Of a DNA stretch of 64,000 bases, positions 8,416 to 17,597 are shown in pieces. Below the pieces are notes generated by a model. That model made no database searches. It saw nothing but the letters and a program-made list of their open reading frames with translations, and had not been told where the DNA came from. A program made the translations under genes and the position numbers. The stretch comes from Sunxiuqinia indica. GTDB lineage: Bacteria > Bacteroidota > Bacteroidia > Bacteroidales > Prolixibacteraceae. Each line of letters starts with the position of its first letter. Within the stretch, counting starts at the first letter, position 1. The stretch is taken from the NCBI RefSeq assembly GCF_009847015.1, contig NZ_WVEM01000005.1, positions 62,001 to 126,000 of the forward strand. The letters run 5' to 3'.

Positions 8416-9879
8416 ATGAAAAATACTCCCAACCTGGCCGAAGCTTTGCTTCCTATTATTTGTTTGATCATACTACTCACCCTTAATGTATTCATTTTTG
8501 AAGATACACTTGCCGGATCGAACCAAATAGCTTTGTTGCTGGCTGCAACTGTTGCAGGTATAATTGTCAGGCGAAACGGACAAAAATGGGAATCGACAAG
8601 CAAGCAAGTTGTAAAAACGATTGGGTCCGCCATGCCGGCTATGCTCATACTTCTGCTTATTGGTTCGCTGGCAGGAACCTGGATGGCTAGCGGAATTGTA
8701 CCCACAATGATCTACTACGGGCTAGATCTTATTAACCCAAAACTTTTTTTATTTACAGCGGTCGTCGTCAGTGGATTAGTTTCCGTTTCAACCGGGAGCT
8801 CATGGTCAACGATTGCAACAATTGGAGTGGCTTTACTGGGAATTGGCAATGCCATTGGAATTAGCAATCCGGTTGTTGCTGGAGCGATCATCTCGGGAGC
8901 TTACTTTGGTGATAAAATTTCGCCCCTGAGTGACACGACAAATCTTGCACCGGCCATGGCTGGAACCGACTTATTTACCCACATCCGGTACATGTTGTGG
9001 ACCACTGTTCCAAGCATGCTCATTACACTGATTTTGTTTTTAGTTATTGGGTTTAATTACAATTTTAGCGAAACGGTTTCTGATGTTGAGCAAGTAAAAT
9101 CAGTCATTGGAGAATCTTTCAACACAACGCCCTGGTTATTTGTAGTGCCAGTTATTCTTTTCGTTATCATCATTCTAAAAGTTCCTCCCATCCCATCGTT
9201 AATGATTGGAACCTTGTTAGGCGGAATGGCAGCTGTGGTTTTTCAACCTGTAATTATTCAGGAAATAGCCGGACAAGGAATTGAATACACCAAAGCTTCG
9301 TATATCAGCTTTATGCAATCGATGTTTGGAGAAGTATCCATTTCAACTTCGAATAACAGTGTGAACCGGTTGATGCACACTACCGGGATGCGCGGAATGC
9401 TGGACACGATTTGGCTAATTCTTTCGGCCATGGTGTTTGGAGGAATTATGGAAGCCGGCGGACTCCTTTCACGAATTACCCGCCCAATTATGAAGATGGC
9501 CAGATCGACCGGATCTTTAGTGGCATCAACTGCCGGAACCTGTTTGTTTTTCAATGCAACAGCATCAGACCAATATATTTCGATTGTTGTGCCCGGGCGA
9601 ATGTACCGCAAAGCTTTTGAAGATAAAGGCTTGAAACCCGAAGTACTTAGCCGAACGCTTGAAGATGCCGGAACGGTCACGTCAGTTCTTATCCCTTGGA
9701 ACACCGGAGGAGCAACACAAGCAAGGGTACTGGGTGTCGCCACTTTTGATTATCTCCCTTATTGTTTTTTCAATATTATCAGCCCGTTTATGAGTATTCT
9801 GATGGCTTATCTCAATATTAAAATCCGACGATTTGATAAGACTTCTGGCAAGCCTGAACCATCGACAAAAATCAAATGA
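8416..9879 (+). CDS. Na+/H+ antiporter, NhaC family
   Basis: 487 residues, about 11-12 transmembrane helices, exchanging Na+ for H+ across the inner membrane. Family features are a SxGSSWSTxATIGVALLGIG segment near residue 135, GAYFGDKISPLSDTTNLAPA near 165-185, and a C-terminal half with GMLDTIWLILSAMVFGG and CLFFNATASDQYISIV. It may equally carry an organic substrate, because NhaC relatives include malate-Na+/lactate exchangers. It is 48 bp upstream of a DUF819 transporter on the same strand. Its start lies about 200 bp from the divergently read TPR gene. Confidence 0.87.
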   Translation: MKNTPNLAEALLPIICLIILLTLNVFIFEDTLAGSNQIALLLAATVAGIIVRRNGQKWESTSKQVVKTIGSAMPAMLILLLIGSLAGTWMASGIVPTMIYYGLDLINPKLFLFTAVVVSGLVSVSTGSSWSTIATIGVALLGIGNAIGISNPVVAGAIISGAYFGDKISPLSDTTNLAPAMAGTDLFTHIRYMLWTTVPSMLITLILFLVIGFNYNFSETVSDVEQVKSVIGESFNTTPWLFVVPVILFVIIILKVPPIPSLMIGTLLGGMAAVVFQPVIIQEIAGQGIEYTKASYISFMQSMFGEVSISTSNNSVNRLMHTTGMRGMLDTIWLILSAMVFGGIMEAGGLLSRITRPIMKMARSTGSLVASTAGTCLFFNATASDQYISIVVPGRMYRKAFEDKGLKPEVLSRTLEDAGTVTSVLIPWNTGGATQARVLGVATFDYLPYCFFNIISPFMSILMAYLNIKIRRFDKTSGKPEPSTKIK

Positions 9880-9927
9880 CGAAACATTTTCTATATTTGA
9901 TCGCGTACTAACTAATCCGGCTACGTT

Positions 9928-11196
9928 ATGATTCCAGGGATTGTATTGATTGTTTTTTATTTTGGTCTACCAATTCTTCTGCTGTATCTGACGCAAATTT
10001 CAAAATTATTGAATAAGATTGGAGCAGTAGTTCTGGCCTACATCATCGGTTTAATTACTGGTAATATTGGTATTTTACCCAGAGCATCAGTTGCCTTTAA
10101 AACAATTCTGGCAGGAAAAACCAATCTTCCACAGGAACAAACAAGCGAATTATTAGCTCAGGGATTAATTTCTCCCAAAGACCTTCTTGCGAACCATGTT
10201 GCCAGCATTCAAGATATCATCATCACCATTGTCATTCCGCTCGCGATCCCACTGCTGCTGTTTTCGCTTGATATCAGGCAGTGGTTAAAACAAGCCAGAG
10301 GCGCTTTACTCTCGCTTATTTTAGCCATGGTATCGTTGCTAATTGTAATTTTCGCTGGTTTCTTCCTATTTAAAAGTGACATAGCTGAAGCATGGAAAGT
10401 CTCGGGTATGTTGGTTGGAATTTACACTGGAGGCACGCCAAACCTTGCAGCCATCAGCACCGCAGTTGATGTTAGTCCCAACGTATTCATTCTGACTCAT
10501 ACCTACGACATGATGCTTGGAGCCATCTGTCTGACCTTTTTAATGACCGTAGCCCAACAGGTATTCAACTTGTTTCTTCCGCGTTTCAAATATTCACCAA
10601 AAGAACGTAGTCAAGAAATTGATATTAAAGATGAGAGTATGGATAACTATACCGAAATGCTGACTAAAAATGGAGTAATCCATTTGCTAAAAGCATTGGG
10701 TCTATCAATTGTAATATTCGCGATATCAGGCGGGCTCAGTTTGCTCGTGCCAAAATCAGCTCAAATGGTGACTGTCATTTTATCCATCACAACGCTGGGA
10801 CTTATTTTCAGCTCCATAAAAATTGTCAACCATCTTAAAAACACCTTTCAGCTTGGAATGTACTTTATTATTGTGTTTTCTCTGGTAGTAGCAAGTATGG
10901 GCGATCTGAGCAGTATGTTTCAGATCGATTTCTTGCATCTCTTCCTATTTGTTGCAATAGCTGTTTTCGGATCTATGATTATCCATGTTTTCTTGTCGTG
11001 GATCTTTAAAATAGACTCCGATACAACGATAATTACCATCACTGCCCTCACCTATTCTCCCCCATTTGTCCCGGTTGTTGCCGGAGCTTTAAAAAACAAA
11101 GAGATTATTATTTCCGGCCTGACGGTTGGTATTTTGGGCTACGCCTTTGGAAATTATATTGGTGTTGCCATCGCTTACTTTCTGAGTGGGTTTTAA
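9928..11196 (+). CDS. DUF819 family integral membrane protein
   Basis: 422 residues with about 11-12 transmembrane helices. The GxYTGGTPNLAAISTAxxV motif near residue 170 and its C-terminal counterpart (LTYSPPFVPVVAGALKNKEII near 380) mark the two inverted halves of the DUF819 (YjcL-like) family of putative secondary transporters. The substrate is unknown. It follows the NhaC gene at 48 bp in the same direction and may share its transcript, which suggests a paired ion/solute exchange role, but this is inference. Confidence 0.78.
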   Translation: MIPGIVLIVFYFGLPILLLYLTQISKLLNKIGAVVLAYIIGLITGNIGILPRASVAFKTILAGKTNLPQEQTSELLAQGLISPKDLLANHVASIQDIIITIVIPLAIPLLLFSLDIRQWLKQARGALLSLILAMVSLLIVIFAGFFLFKSDIAEAWKVSGMLVGIYTGGTPNLAAISTAVDVSPNVFILTHTYDMMLGAICLTFLMTVAQQVFNLFLPRFKYSPKERSQEIDIKDESMDNYTEMLTKNGVIHLLKALGLSIVIFAISGGLSLLVPKSAQMVTVILSITTLGLIFSSIKIVNHLKNTFQLGMYFIIVFSLVVASMGDLSSMFQIDFLHLFLFVAIAVFGSMIIHVFLSWIFKIDSDTTIITITALTYSPPFVPVVAGALKNKEIIISGLTVGILGYAFGNYIGVAIAYFLSGF

Positions 11197-11378
11197 TGTT
11201 TTAATAACTAGGTCAATACAACTACGAAATTGAATATCCATGAGTTTACCGAAGGTCGTCTTAAGTCATTTAATGGTCAGTAAGGCAGTCTTTAAATTGT
11301 CATCGAACCAATAAGGAATGACAACACTTGACAGCATGAAGGCCTCTATTGGTAAATGTGCAGACCTTCATATTATTA

Positions 11379-12713
11379 TTAAAAGAGATAATTCAGTCCC
11401 ATGTAGAATCCGGAATCGCCATCCCGTTCATCGGCTGCTATTCCATAATCCAGTGCAATGATAAAGTTCTGATTCATGGCAATTCGCAAACCTGCGCCAT
11501 AGGAAATATGCATCTGTTCTGCATGATCTTTAAAATAATCACCATATCGAATCGATGACATCTCGGGAGAAAGAGGATTGACAAATTCAATCTTGTCGGT
11601 TACCTGGCCAAAATCGAAAAAACCGTTTAGTCCGAGGTAGAAATTATTATTTAGAAGTTGAAAACGGGCAAACTTCCAACGTAATTCAACATTTCCGAGA
11701 AGGAAGCCATCACCAACCACTCGGTTTCTTCGTATTCCCCGAAGCGTTTTTGAGCCGCCCAGCCCTTCGGATGTAGCTCCTTTCATAACAGAAGTGATTA
11801 CCTGCGACTGATAATAAAAAGGCACATCGCCCGATAAGGTTGTTTGCCATGCTATCCGATAAGCCAGGGATAAATCGTCCGGAATAATTGTAAAATACTG
11901 ACGATGGGTCAAACTCAATTTCGAAAAAGAACTTTCAGCTCCCAAAATATTTGGCGATATCAACAATACGGCTTCAGCCCAAATGCCTTTCATCGGATTG
12001 GGCTTATTATCGCGGGTATCCCAAACCAAACCACCTTTAAAAGTTGGCACAAAACCGCCATCAGCTTCCTCCTCTTTTATAATGCCCCAATCAATATAGT
12101 GTTCATACAAGCCGGGCACATCAGGCAAAACATCAGAACCACTTTTCCCTTCATTTAATTTTTCCAGGTTGACCTTGTCAATCTTAAAATTCAGGAAATT
12201 AAAACCGGCAATCCAACGAACCCGCTCGTTGGTTATTTTTCCCTGCAAGTCAATTTTCCAACGAAATAAATTACGGTCGTATTTATAAAACATCCGTGTT
12301 CTGTAATCAGCAGCATCTTCATCAATCCAATTTTTATTGAAGACGGCATCGTAGCCGTTAAATCCATAAAAGTCATAAGCCTGATCGGTTAAATAACTCA
12401 GGTCCATTGACGTCTGAACTCCCTGTATTAATTGATCAGAATCGTAATAAAACCGATACACGCCGCTGCCTTTTGTGTAGCGCGATACCTCGAGATAAAG
12501 AGAATGTCCGTAGTTTGGGTAACGGCTGCCATCGCCATAATCGAATAAATTAACAAAAGCACCGTACTGAAAGCCCAAATCGTTATCGAAAGTAATTGCC
12601 GGCAATGCTCCAAAGTTCCATCCGCTTTTTATTGTTTGTTCATTTTTTCCGCTCTGAGAGAAAACCGATACGCGAATTAAAAGAAGCAGAAACAGGATTT
12701 GATATGATTTCAT
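11379..12713 (-). CDS. BamA/TamA-family outer membrane beta-barrel protein
   Basis: 444 residues with a signal peptide (MKSYQILFLLLLIRVSVFSQ) and a predicted outer membrane barrel with no POTRA domain. The C-terminal half shows surface-antigen (D15) features: SxGLGGSKTLRGIRRNRVVGDGFLLGNVELRWKF around residue 330, the VRGY/F-like loop equivalent, then alternating strands to a terminal aromatic (GLNYLF). Such POTRA-less Bacteroidota barrels are usually of unknown function. It is convergent with the DUF819 gene. The 180-bp gap between them has no strong terminator that I can see. Confidence 0.75.
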   Translation of the reverse strand: MKSYQILFLLLLIRVSVFSQSGKNEQTIKSGWNFGALPAITFDNDLGFQYGAFVNLFDYGDGSRYPNYGHSLYLEVSRYTKGSGVYRFYYDSDQLIQGVQTSMDLSYLTDQAYDFYGFNGYDAVFNKNWIDEDAADYRTRMFYKYDRNLFRWKIDLQGKITNERVRWIAGFNFLNFKIDKVNLEKLNEGKSGSDVLPDVPGLYEHYIDWGIIKEEEADGGFVPTFKGGLVWDTRDNKPNPMKGIWAEAVLLISPNILGAESSFSKLSLTHRQYFTIIPDDLSLAYRIAWQTTLSGDVPFYYQSQVITSVMKGATSEGLGGSKTLRGIRRNRVVGDGFLLGNVELRWKFARFQLLNNNFYLGLNGFFDFGQVTDKIEFVNPLSPEMSSIRYGDYFKDHAEQMHISYGAGLRIAMNQNFIIALDYGIAADERDGDSGFYMGLNYLF

Positions 12714-12881
12714 TTCAGTCTAATTGTTCGTATTGAACGAAAATACCTCTTTTTTAGCTTAAACCTACTATTCGTGAAATCGGCTTCGATAAATTATTTG
12801 AAGACATACTTCGGTTGAATGATGGATTTCTTATTTTTACACTTTGATCGTGCACAACTTAACTCTTGCAATCTAAAAACA

Positions 12882-13895
12882 ATGACTCAATTTTCCAGGA
12901 TAGATTCTGATTCTGAAGTTCCAAAATACAAACAGGTGGAAGAGCTTATCATTTCAGATATTGAAGCCGGAATATTCAAACATGGTCAACGGATTCCATC
13001 CATCAACGAAACAAGCGAAGAATTGCTGCTTTCCCGAGATACGGTAGAAAAAGCTTACGTTCATCTTAAAAAAAAGGGAGTTTTGTTAGCCGTCAGAGGC
13101 AAAGGGTACTACGTGAATAAAACAACAGTAAGCCGAAAACTTAAGATTGCCCTGATTTTCAACAAACTGAGCAACTACAAAAGGAGTTTATATTCGTCAT
13201 TTGTAAATACAGTTGGAGCTAAAGGCAGTGTGGATGTGTTCATATACAACTATGATATTGCAGAGTTTGAAAACATTATCAACAATAACCTCACCAATTA
13301 CGACTACTTTGTTATCCTACCACATTTCAGAAATGAACAGGCTAATGTTAGCCAGGTCATCAAAACAATTCCGAAGGAAAAAGTTTTAATTATTGACAAA
13401 AATCTGGATGAATTAAAAAACTATCCGGTAGTTTATCAGGAGTACGACAAAGATATTTTGAATGCTTTGGGTGAAGCAATTGATCTATTAAAGAAATACA
13501 AAAAGCTGAATCTTGTTTTCCCGAAGAATGAATATTATTCGCAATTCATTAGTCGGGGATTTACTATCTTCAGTCAAATTCATCATTTTAATTGCGAAAT
13601 TTTTGACTCGCTGGAACATAAAGACATTAAGCAAAACGAAGCTTATATTCTGATTTCGGACAATGATTTGTTTGAGCTTTTAAAATTTATCAAACTCAAG
13701 AATTGGATTGCCGGAAAAGATATTGGCATTCTCTCTTACAACGAAAGTCCGGTAAAAGAGTTACTGAATGACGGCATCTCAACCATTTCAACCAATCACA
13801 ACCAAATTGGACAGCTCGCTGCTGAAATGATTCTCAGCCAGAATTTCCGTCGAATCAAAAGTCCTTTCGATTTCATTCGTAGAAATTCCCTCTAA
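12882..13895 (+). CDS. GntR-family transcriptional regulator with sugar-binding-like effector domain
   Basis: 337 residues from the Met at 12882 (MTQFSRIDSDSEVPKYKQV). That is the family-typical N-terminus, although the frame opens at 12819. Residues 10-80 form the GntR winged helix (IPSINETSEELLLSRDTVEKAYVHLKKKG, then a GKGYYV wing). Residues 90-330 resemble a LacI/periplasmic-binding-type effector domain (KIALIFNKLSNYK, DYFVILPH, IGILSYNESP, STNHNQIGQLAAEMIL). This architecture in Bacteroidota usually senses a sugar. It lies just upstream of the arabinose-glycan locus, so it may regulate it, but no operator was identified. Confidence 0.82.
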   Translation: MTQFSRIDSDSEVPKYKQVEELIISDIEAGIFKHGQRIPSINETSEELLLSRDTVEKAYVHLKKKGVLLAVRGKGYYVNKTTVSRKLKIALIFNKLSNYKRSLYSSFVNTVGAKGSVDVFIYNYDIAEFENIINNNLTNYDYFVILPHFRNEQANVSQVIKTIPKEKVLIIDKNLDELKNYPVVYQEYDKDILNALGEAIDLLKKYKKLNLVFPKNEYYSQFISRGFTIFSQIHHFNCEIFDSLEHKDIKQNEAYILISDNDLFELLKFIKLKNWIAGKDIGILSYNESPVKELLNDGISTISTNHNQIGQLAAEMILSQNFRRIKSPFDFIRRNSL

Positions 13896-13983
13896 TTCGA
13901 ACTATTTTTGTCCAAAAATTGGCTATAACAATTGAATCCAGTATATTCAAAGCGCTTTAATATTAACAACAGAAAGCATAAGT

Positions 13984-14394
13984 ATGTCCGAAAATCTAAT
14001 TCACATATTGGTTGCCGAAGACGAGGAGTTTAATTTCTTGTATCTTGTCGAATCTCTCAGCGAATTCAACATTAAACTGTATCGAGCCAAAGATGGCTTG
14101 AGTGCTGTGAAAATGTGCCAGGAAAATCCGCATTTCGATCAAGTACTCATGGATATCCGAATGCCGGTAATGGACGGCTACACAGCAACGAATGAAATTA
14201 AAAAGTTTCGCCCCAACCTGCCAATCATAGCGCAAACAGCCTATGCCATGGAGTCGGACAAAAGGAAAGCTTTTGAAGAAGGTTGTGACGACTATATTTC
14301 AAAACCAATCCGAAGACAGGTTCTAATTGACATTATAGCCAAATACGCTCCGGAAAGATGTCCGCTGAAAAATGTGACTCAATCAAGTTCCTAG
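13984..14394 (+). CDS. Stand-alone CheY-like response regulator
   Basis: 136 residues, one receiver domain. The acidic pair is E12-D13, the phospho-acceptor D57 (LMDIRMPVMDGY), the switch Thr T85 (IAQTAYAM) and the conserved Lys K107 (SKPIR). There is no output domain. It follows the GntR gene by 88 bp. Its sequence closely resembles the C-terminal receiver of the hybrid kinase at 51002-53173, including the IAQTA segment and CxDYxSKP, so it may be a detached receiver of that class. The partner is unknown. Confidence 0.87.
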   Translation: MSENLIHILVAEDEEFNFLYLVESLSEFNIKLYRAKDGLSAVKMCQENPHFDQVLMDIRMPVMDGYTATNEIKKFRPNLPIIAQTAYAMESDKRKAFEEGCDDYISKPIRRQVLIDIIAKYAPERCPLKNVTQSSS

Positions 14395-14427
14395 TACGAA
14401 TTAGGATAAGCGATTTATAATGAAATA

Positions 14428-14475
14428 AAAAGCCTGATGGAATGCAACATAATTGTTCTCATCAGGCTTTTATTA
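14428..14475. terminator. Bidirectional terminator between the response regulator and GH127
   Basis: 12-bp perfect stem AAAAGCCTGATG pairing CATCAGGCTTTT (14428-14439 and 14460-14471), A-run on one side and T-run on the other. It sits between convergent genes and can serve both. Confidence 0.85.
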
Positions 14476-14597
14476 TGTGTGAAGCATCTCTTGGCTCATC
14501 TTTAATCTTTCAGCAACCAGGCTTTCATTTTGTTCGCCCCATGGTTATTTCAAGCATAAGGTTTATTGAAAAAGACAAGCCTGAAATTGCAGATTTG

Positions 14598-16955
14598 TCA
14601 CTTTATCAAGCGCACTTCATACACACCACCAACGCTTGAGCCTTCCTTTGCTTCAAACTTAACTCTCAACTTACCATCGGATTGCCCAGCGATTTCAGCC
14701 GGGATGGCATAGTCTTCTGTAAAAAACTCAAAGCCTTTGCTTCCATCAAGATGAACTTCAGCAATCAGCTCACCATTCACGACAATAGTAAAATGACGAT
14801 TGCTATCCAGCCCAAAATACATGACACGTAATTTTCTGGCTTGCTTCTTCTCGTCTTTCAATTGGTAACTAAACCATCCTTTGGCGTCGCGCCAATGACG
14901 TCCCTGGTTCACGCCAATCTGCGAATCTTCACTCTCAATAAAATGATCCGATTCGGGCTGCTGTTCTCCCGGGAAAACCATATCAATTGTATTGTCAGCC
15001 AGCTCCTGCCTGGCAGCTTCTTCTGCAGCTAACTCTTGCTGCTGATTTTCATACTTCTCTGCTGTTTCAACCTGCCAGTAGATCACATAGCGGGATTCAT
15101 GCAGGCGGAAAAAAGGAATTAATTTCAGATCGGCATACTTTTTCGGTTCCAGATTATCAATAGTAAAAGTTAAAGCCTCTCCAGCAACAGGATGAATTTC
15201 ACCAACGACTGCATCCGATTCGCTAATGATCACCGGCATATCCTGCAACGGATATTTCTCGCCGTGAGCGATATGTCCTCCCCGGCTATCATTGGCATAC
15301 AGGCCTTGCATATCGGTTGTATCTGTTTTGGCGGCCAACACAATCGGTCCGTGCAAAATCGTGTAGAAGTTCTCGCCATCAGGCAATTGTTCCAAATGAG
15401 TATGCATGGGCATTTTTACTTCGACTACATCGCCTTTTTCCCAATTCCTGCTAATCGTTACGTATTCTCCCGGTTGCCCCGAATAATTAATCGCTTTCCC
15501 ATTTACCGTAAAACTCAATTCTCCTTTTTTTACCCACGACGGATAGCGAATATTTAAAGCAAACGCCTGCTTTTCTTTTGGATTAACCGTCAGTTGAGTT
15601 GTTTCCTGATCAGGGAAATCGGTTTGTTGAACGACCTCCACTTGTTTTTCTTCCCAAGTTAATTTTGAAGGAATAAACAAATTGACATACAAGTCATCAC
15701 CGCTGTGAGCATAAATCATTTCGCCGTACTTGGTATGGTTTTCCAAGCCAGATCCGACACAGCACCAGAAACTCGTTTCAGGTTGCGAATACACCCGGTA
15801 ATGCCCCGGCCGCATGGGGGTGAAATAGACAAAGCCTCCATGATCAGGATTCTGAGTAGATAAAATATGATTATACAAAGCCCGCTCGTAATAGTCCATG
15901 TATTCTCCTTTTGGATCAGACAAGAACAACAGCTTGGTTAATTTCAACATATTGTATGTATTGCAAGTTTCCGGTCCCTGCTCACTGGTAATCATGGTCG
16001 AAAAATCATCGACCGGGTTGAAATGCTCCCGCACGCTGTTGCCGCCAATCGACACCGACCGGTTTTTAACTACTGTTTCCCAGAAGAAACGTGCAGCTTC
16101 TGCCCATTCTTCGTTTCCTTCTACATCAGCAATCCGCTTGTAACCGATCACCTTAGGAATCTGGGTATTGGCATGCATGCCAGTCAGGTGATCTTCATGT
16201 TCCATTAATGGGTCCAGGACAGAGTCGTGCGAAAACTGACGAGCCAATTCCAGGTACTTCTCCTCACCCGTAATTACAGCTACATCCGCAAAAACCTCGT
16301 TCAATCCACCATGCTCACTACGGAGCATATCTTGAATCTCCTCTTCACTTAAACCTGACACCAATTGAATAGCCCAGTCGGTGAGCTTGATCAACATTTC
16401 CTTTGCTACTTCACTATCGCCGTACCAATAGGCATCGCGCAAGCCCGTGTATATTTTATGAATATTGTAAAGTGGTACCCACTTCTTATTTAAGCTGAAT
16501 GAACCGGCATTTATATGGCCATCAGCAATTTCCTCCCACATGGCTCGTCCACCGGGCACTCCCCCCAAATAACCGTCGTCATGCTGATCCTGTGCGTGCT
16601 TCAGCTCGCTGATCATGTAGTCCATTCGTTCTTTCATTCGCTCATCACCCGCAGCTGCATACATCATTGCTAAAGCCGACAGATAGTGACCTCCAATGTG
16701 TCCGTCAAGCCCTGTGTTTTCCCAATTCGTATAGCTTTCAGCTTTTGGATCTAATCTTGCCTCGCGTAAGTAGGGGGCTAGCAATCGATCAACATCCATT
16801 TCCAACATGTACTGCATATCAGTGTACATGGCCCGCTTAAAAGGGCTGTCCAATAACTGAACATCAGACAAATGAAAGGTCTGAACTTGAGTATTTTGCG
16901 CAAACAGCGCCAATGGAAAAAAATAAATTAGTAATAATAGTGATCTCATATTCAT
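14598..16955 (-). CDS. GH127 beta-L-arabinofuranosidase (DUF1680)
   Basis: 785 residues, exported (signal peptide ending near LFAQ). GH127 enzymes release beta-linked L-arabinofuranose using a Zn-bound Cys nucleophile. The catalytic neighbourhood is visible: SEQGPETCNTYNMLKL near residue 320-336 (Glu acid/base and first Cys) and SFWCCVGSGLENH near 395-405 (Cys-Cys pair). These correspond to the Glu/Cys3 site of HypBA1-type enzymes. An all-alpha barrel occupies about 25-430 and a beta-rich C-terminal part follows. It is the last gene of the sigma-FecR-SusC-SusD run, 15 bp after the Tat-exported small protein. Substrate is inferred from the family. Confidence 0.9.
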   Translation of the reverse strand: MNMRSLLLLIYFFPLALFAQNTQVQTFHLSDVQLLDSPFKRAMYTDMQYMLEMDVDRLLAPYLREARLDPKAESYTNWENTGLDGHIGGHYLSALAMMYAAAGDERMKERMDYMISELKHAQDQHDDGYLGGVPGGRAMWEEIADGHINAGSFSLNKKWVPLYNIHKIYTGLRDAYWYGDSEVAKEMLIKLTDWAIQLVSGLSEEEIQDMLRSEHGGLNEVFADVAVITGEEKYLELARQFSHDSVLDPLMEHEDHLTGMHANTQIPKVIGYKRIADVEGNEEWAEAARFFWETVVKNRSVSIGGNSVREHFNPVDDFSTMITSEQGPETCNTYNMLKLTKLLFLSDPKGEYMDYYERALYNHILSTQNPDHGGFVYFTPMRPGHYRVYSQPETSFWCCVGSGLENHTKYGEMIYAHSGDDLYVNLFIPSKLTWEEKQVEVVQQTDFPDQETTQLTVNPKEKQAFALNIRYPSWVKKGELSFTVNGKAINYSGQPGEYVTISRNWEKGDVVEVKMPMHTHLEQLPDGENFYTILHGPIVLAAKTDTTDMQGLYANDSRGGHIAHGEKYPLQDMPVIISESDAVVGEIHPVAGEALTFTIDNLEPKKYADLKLIPFFRLHESRYVIYWQVETAEKYENQQQELAAEEAARQELADNTIDMVFPGEQQPESDHFIESEDSQIGVNQGRHWRDAKGWFSYQLKDEKKQARKLRVMYFGLDSNRHFTIVVNGELIAEVHLDGSKGFEFFTEDYAIPAEIAGQSDGKLRVKFEAKEGSSVGGVYEVRLIK

Positions 16956-16970
16956 GATATACTTCTCAGT

Positions 16971-17528
16971 TTAGTTTAGTTTAATCTCATATTGACACCG
17001 ATCTTGTCCGCGATGGATGGAAGAAATTACGGTTGCCTGCACCTGCATGTCTGCTACTTTTGAAAACATTAACTCCGCAAACCCTTCGGAGCAATAACAC
17101 AAAATTGACGATTTTATTCCTTTTTCTTTATTCACCATCGGACAAACACAATAATTTTTGTTTTCGTCTGCAATCAAGATGCCAACTTCTTTCTGATAAT
17201 CAATTTTCCAACCCCATTTATTTTCGATAAACGCATTGAACTTTTCCAATTTTCCAATATATGGTTTCAAAAACTCATCCATTTTCAAATGCTCAAAATG
17301 GCTAATTGCACATTGCTTTACTATTTTTTGAGCAACGTCTTGTTCTTCGTTTTCATCAATGCTTTTCAACAGAGTGGAAACCCACTCCTGCATCAGCACC
17401 TGATTGGGGGCAACATCTGCCATATCATCCGAAAGGTTTACGGCTCCGTTAACCAGCGAGGTAAAGCCACATAGGCATCCCCCCAACAGGCAACTTTTCT
17501 TTATAAAATCGCGACGTTTATGACTCAT
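16971..17528 (-). CDS. Small exported Cys-rich protein with twin-arginine signal, function unknown
   Basis: 185 residues. The N-terminus SHKRRDFIKKS followed by a hydrophobic CLLGGCLCGF segment is a twin-arginine-type signal and could also be lipidated. The mature part is helical, then ends in a Cys-rich module: YCVCPMVN (about 127-134), ILCYCSEGF (about 143-151) and a final RGQDRCQYEI. The spacing suggests a metal or disulfide site and recalls DUF6144 or the C-terminal part of ATC-hydrolase-like proteins, but I cannot assign a family firmly. It is 15 bp upstream of GH127 in the same operon and separated from susD by a terminator hairpin. Confidence 0.7.
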   Translation of the reverse strand: MSHKRRDFIKKSCLLGGCLCGFTSLVNGAVNLSDDMADVAPNQVLMQEWVSTLLKSIDENEEQDVAQKIVKQCAISHFEHLKMDEFLKPYIGKLEKFNAFIENKWGWKIDYQKEVGILIADENKNYCVCPMVNKEKGIKSSILCYCSEGFAELMFSKVADMQVQATVISSIHRGQDRCQYEIKLN

Positions 17529-17537
17529 TCACATCTT

Positions 17538-17581
17538 AAAAAAAGAGGATTTTACTCATAGATAACAAGAATAAAACCCTC
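17538..17581 (-). terminator. Terminator/attenuator after susD
   Basis: On the minus strand a stem GAGGGTTTTATTC / GAGTAAAATCCTC (two mismatches) is followed by seven T. It lies between susD and the downstream Tat-protein/GH127 pair, so it may lower their expression relative to susCD. Confidence 0.7.
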
Positions 17582-17597
17582 CGATTTAAACACCTAA

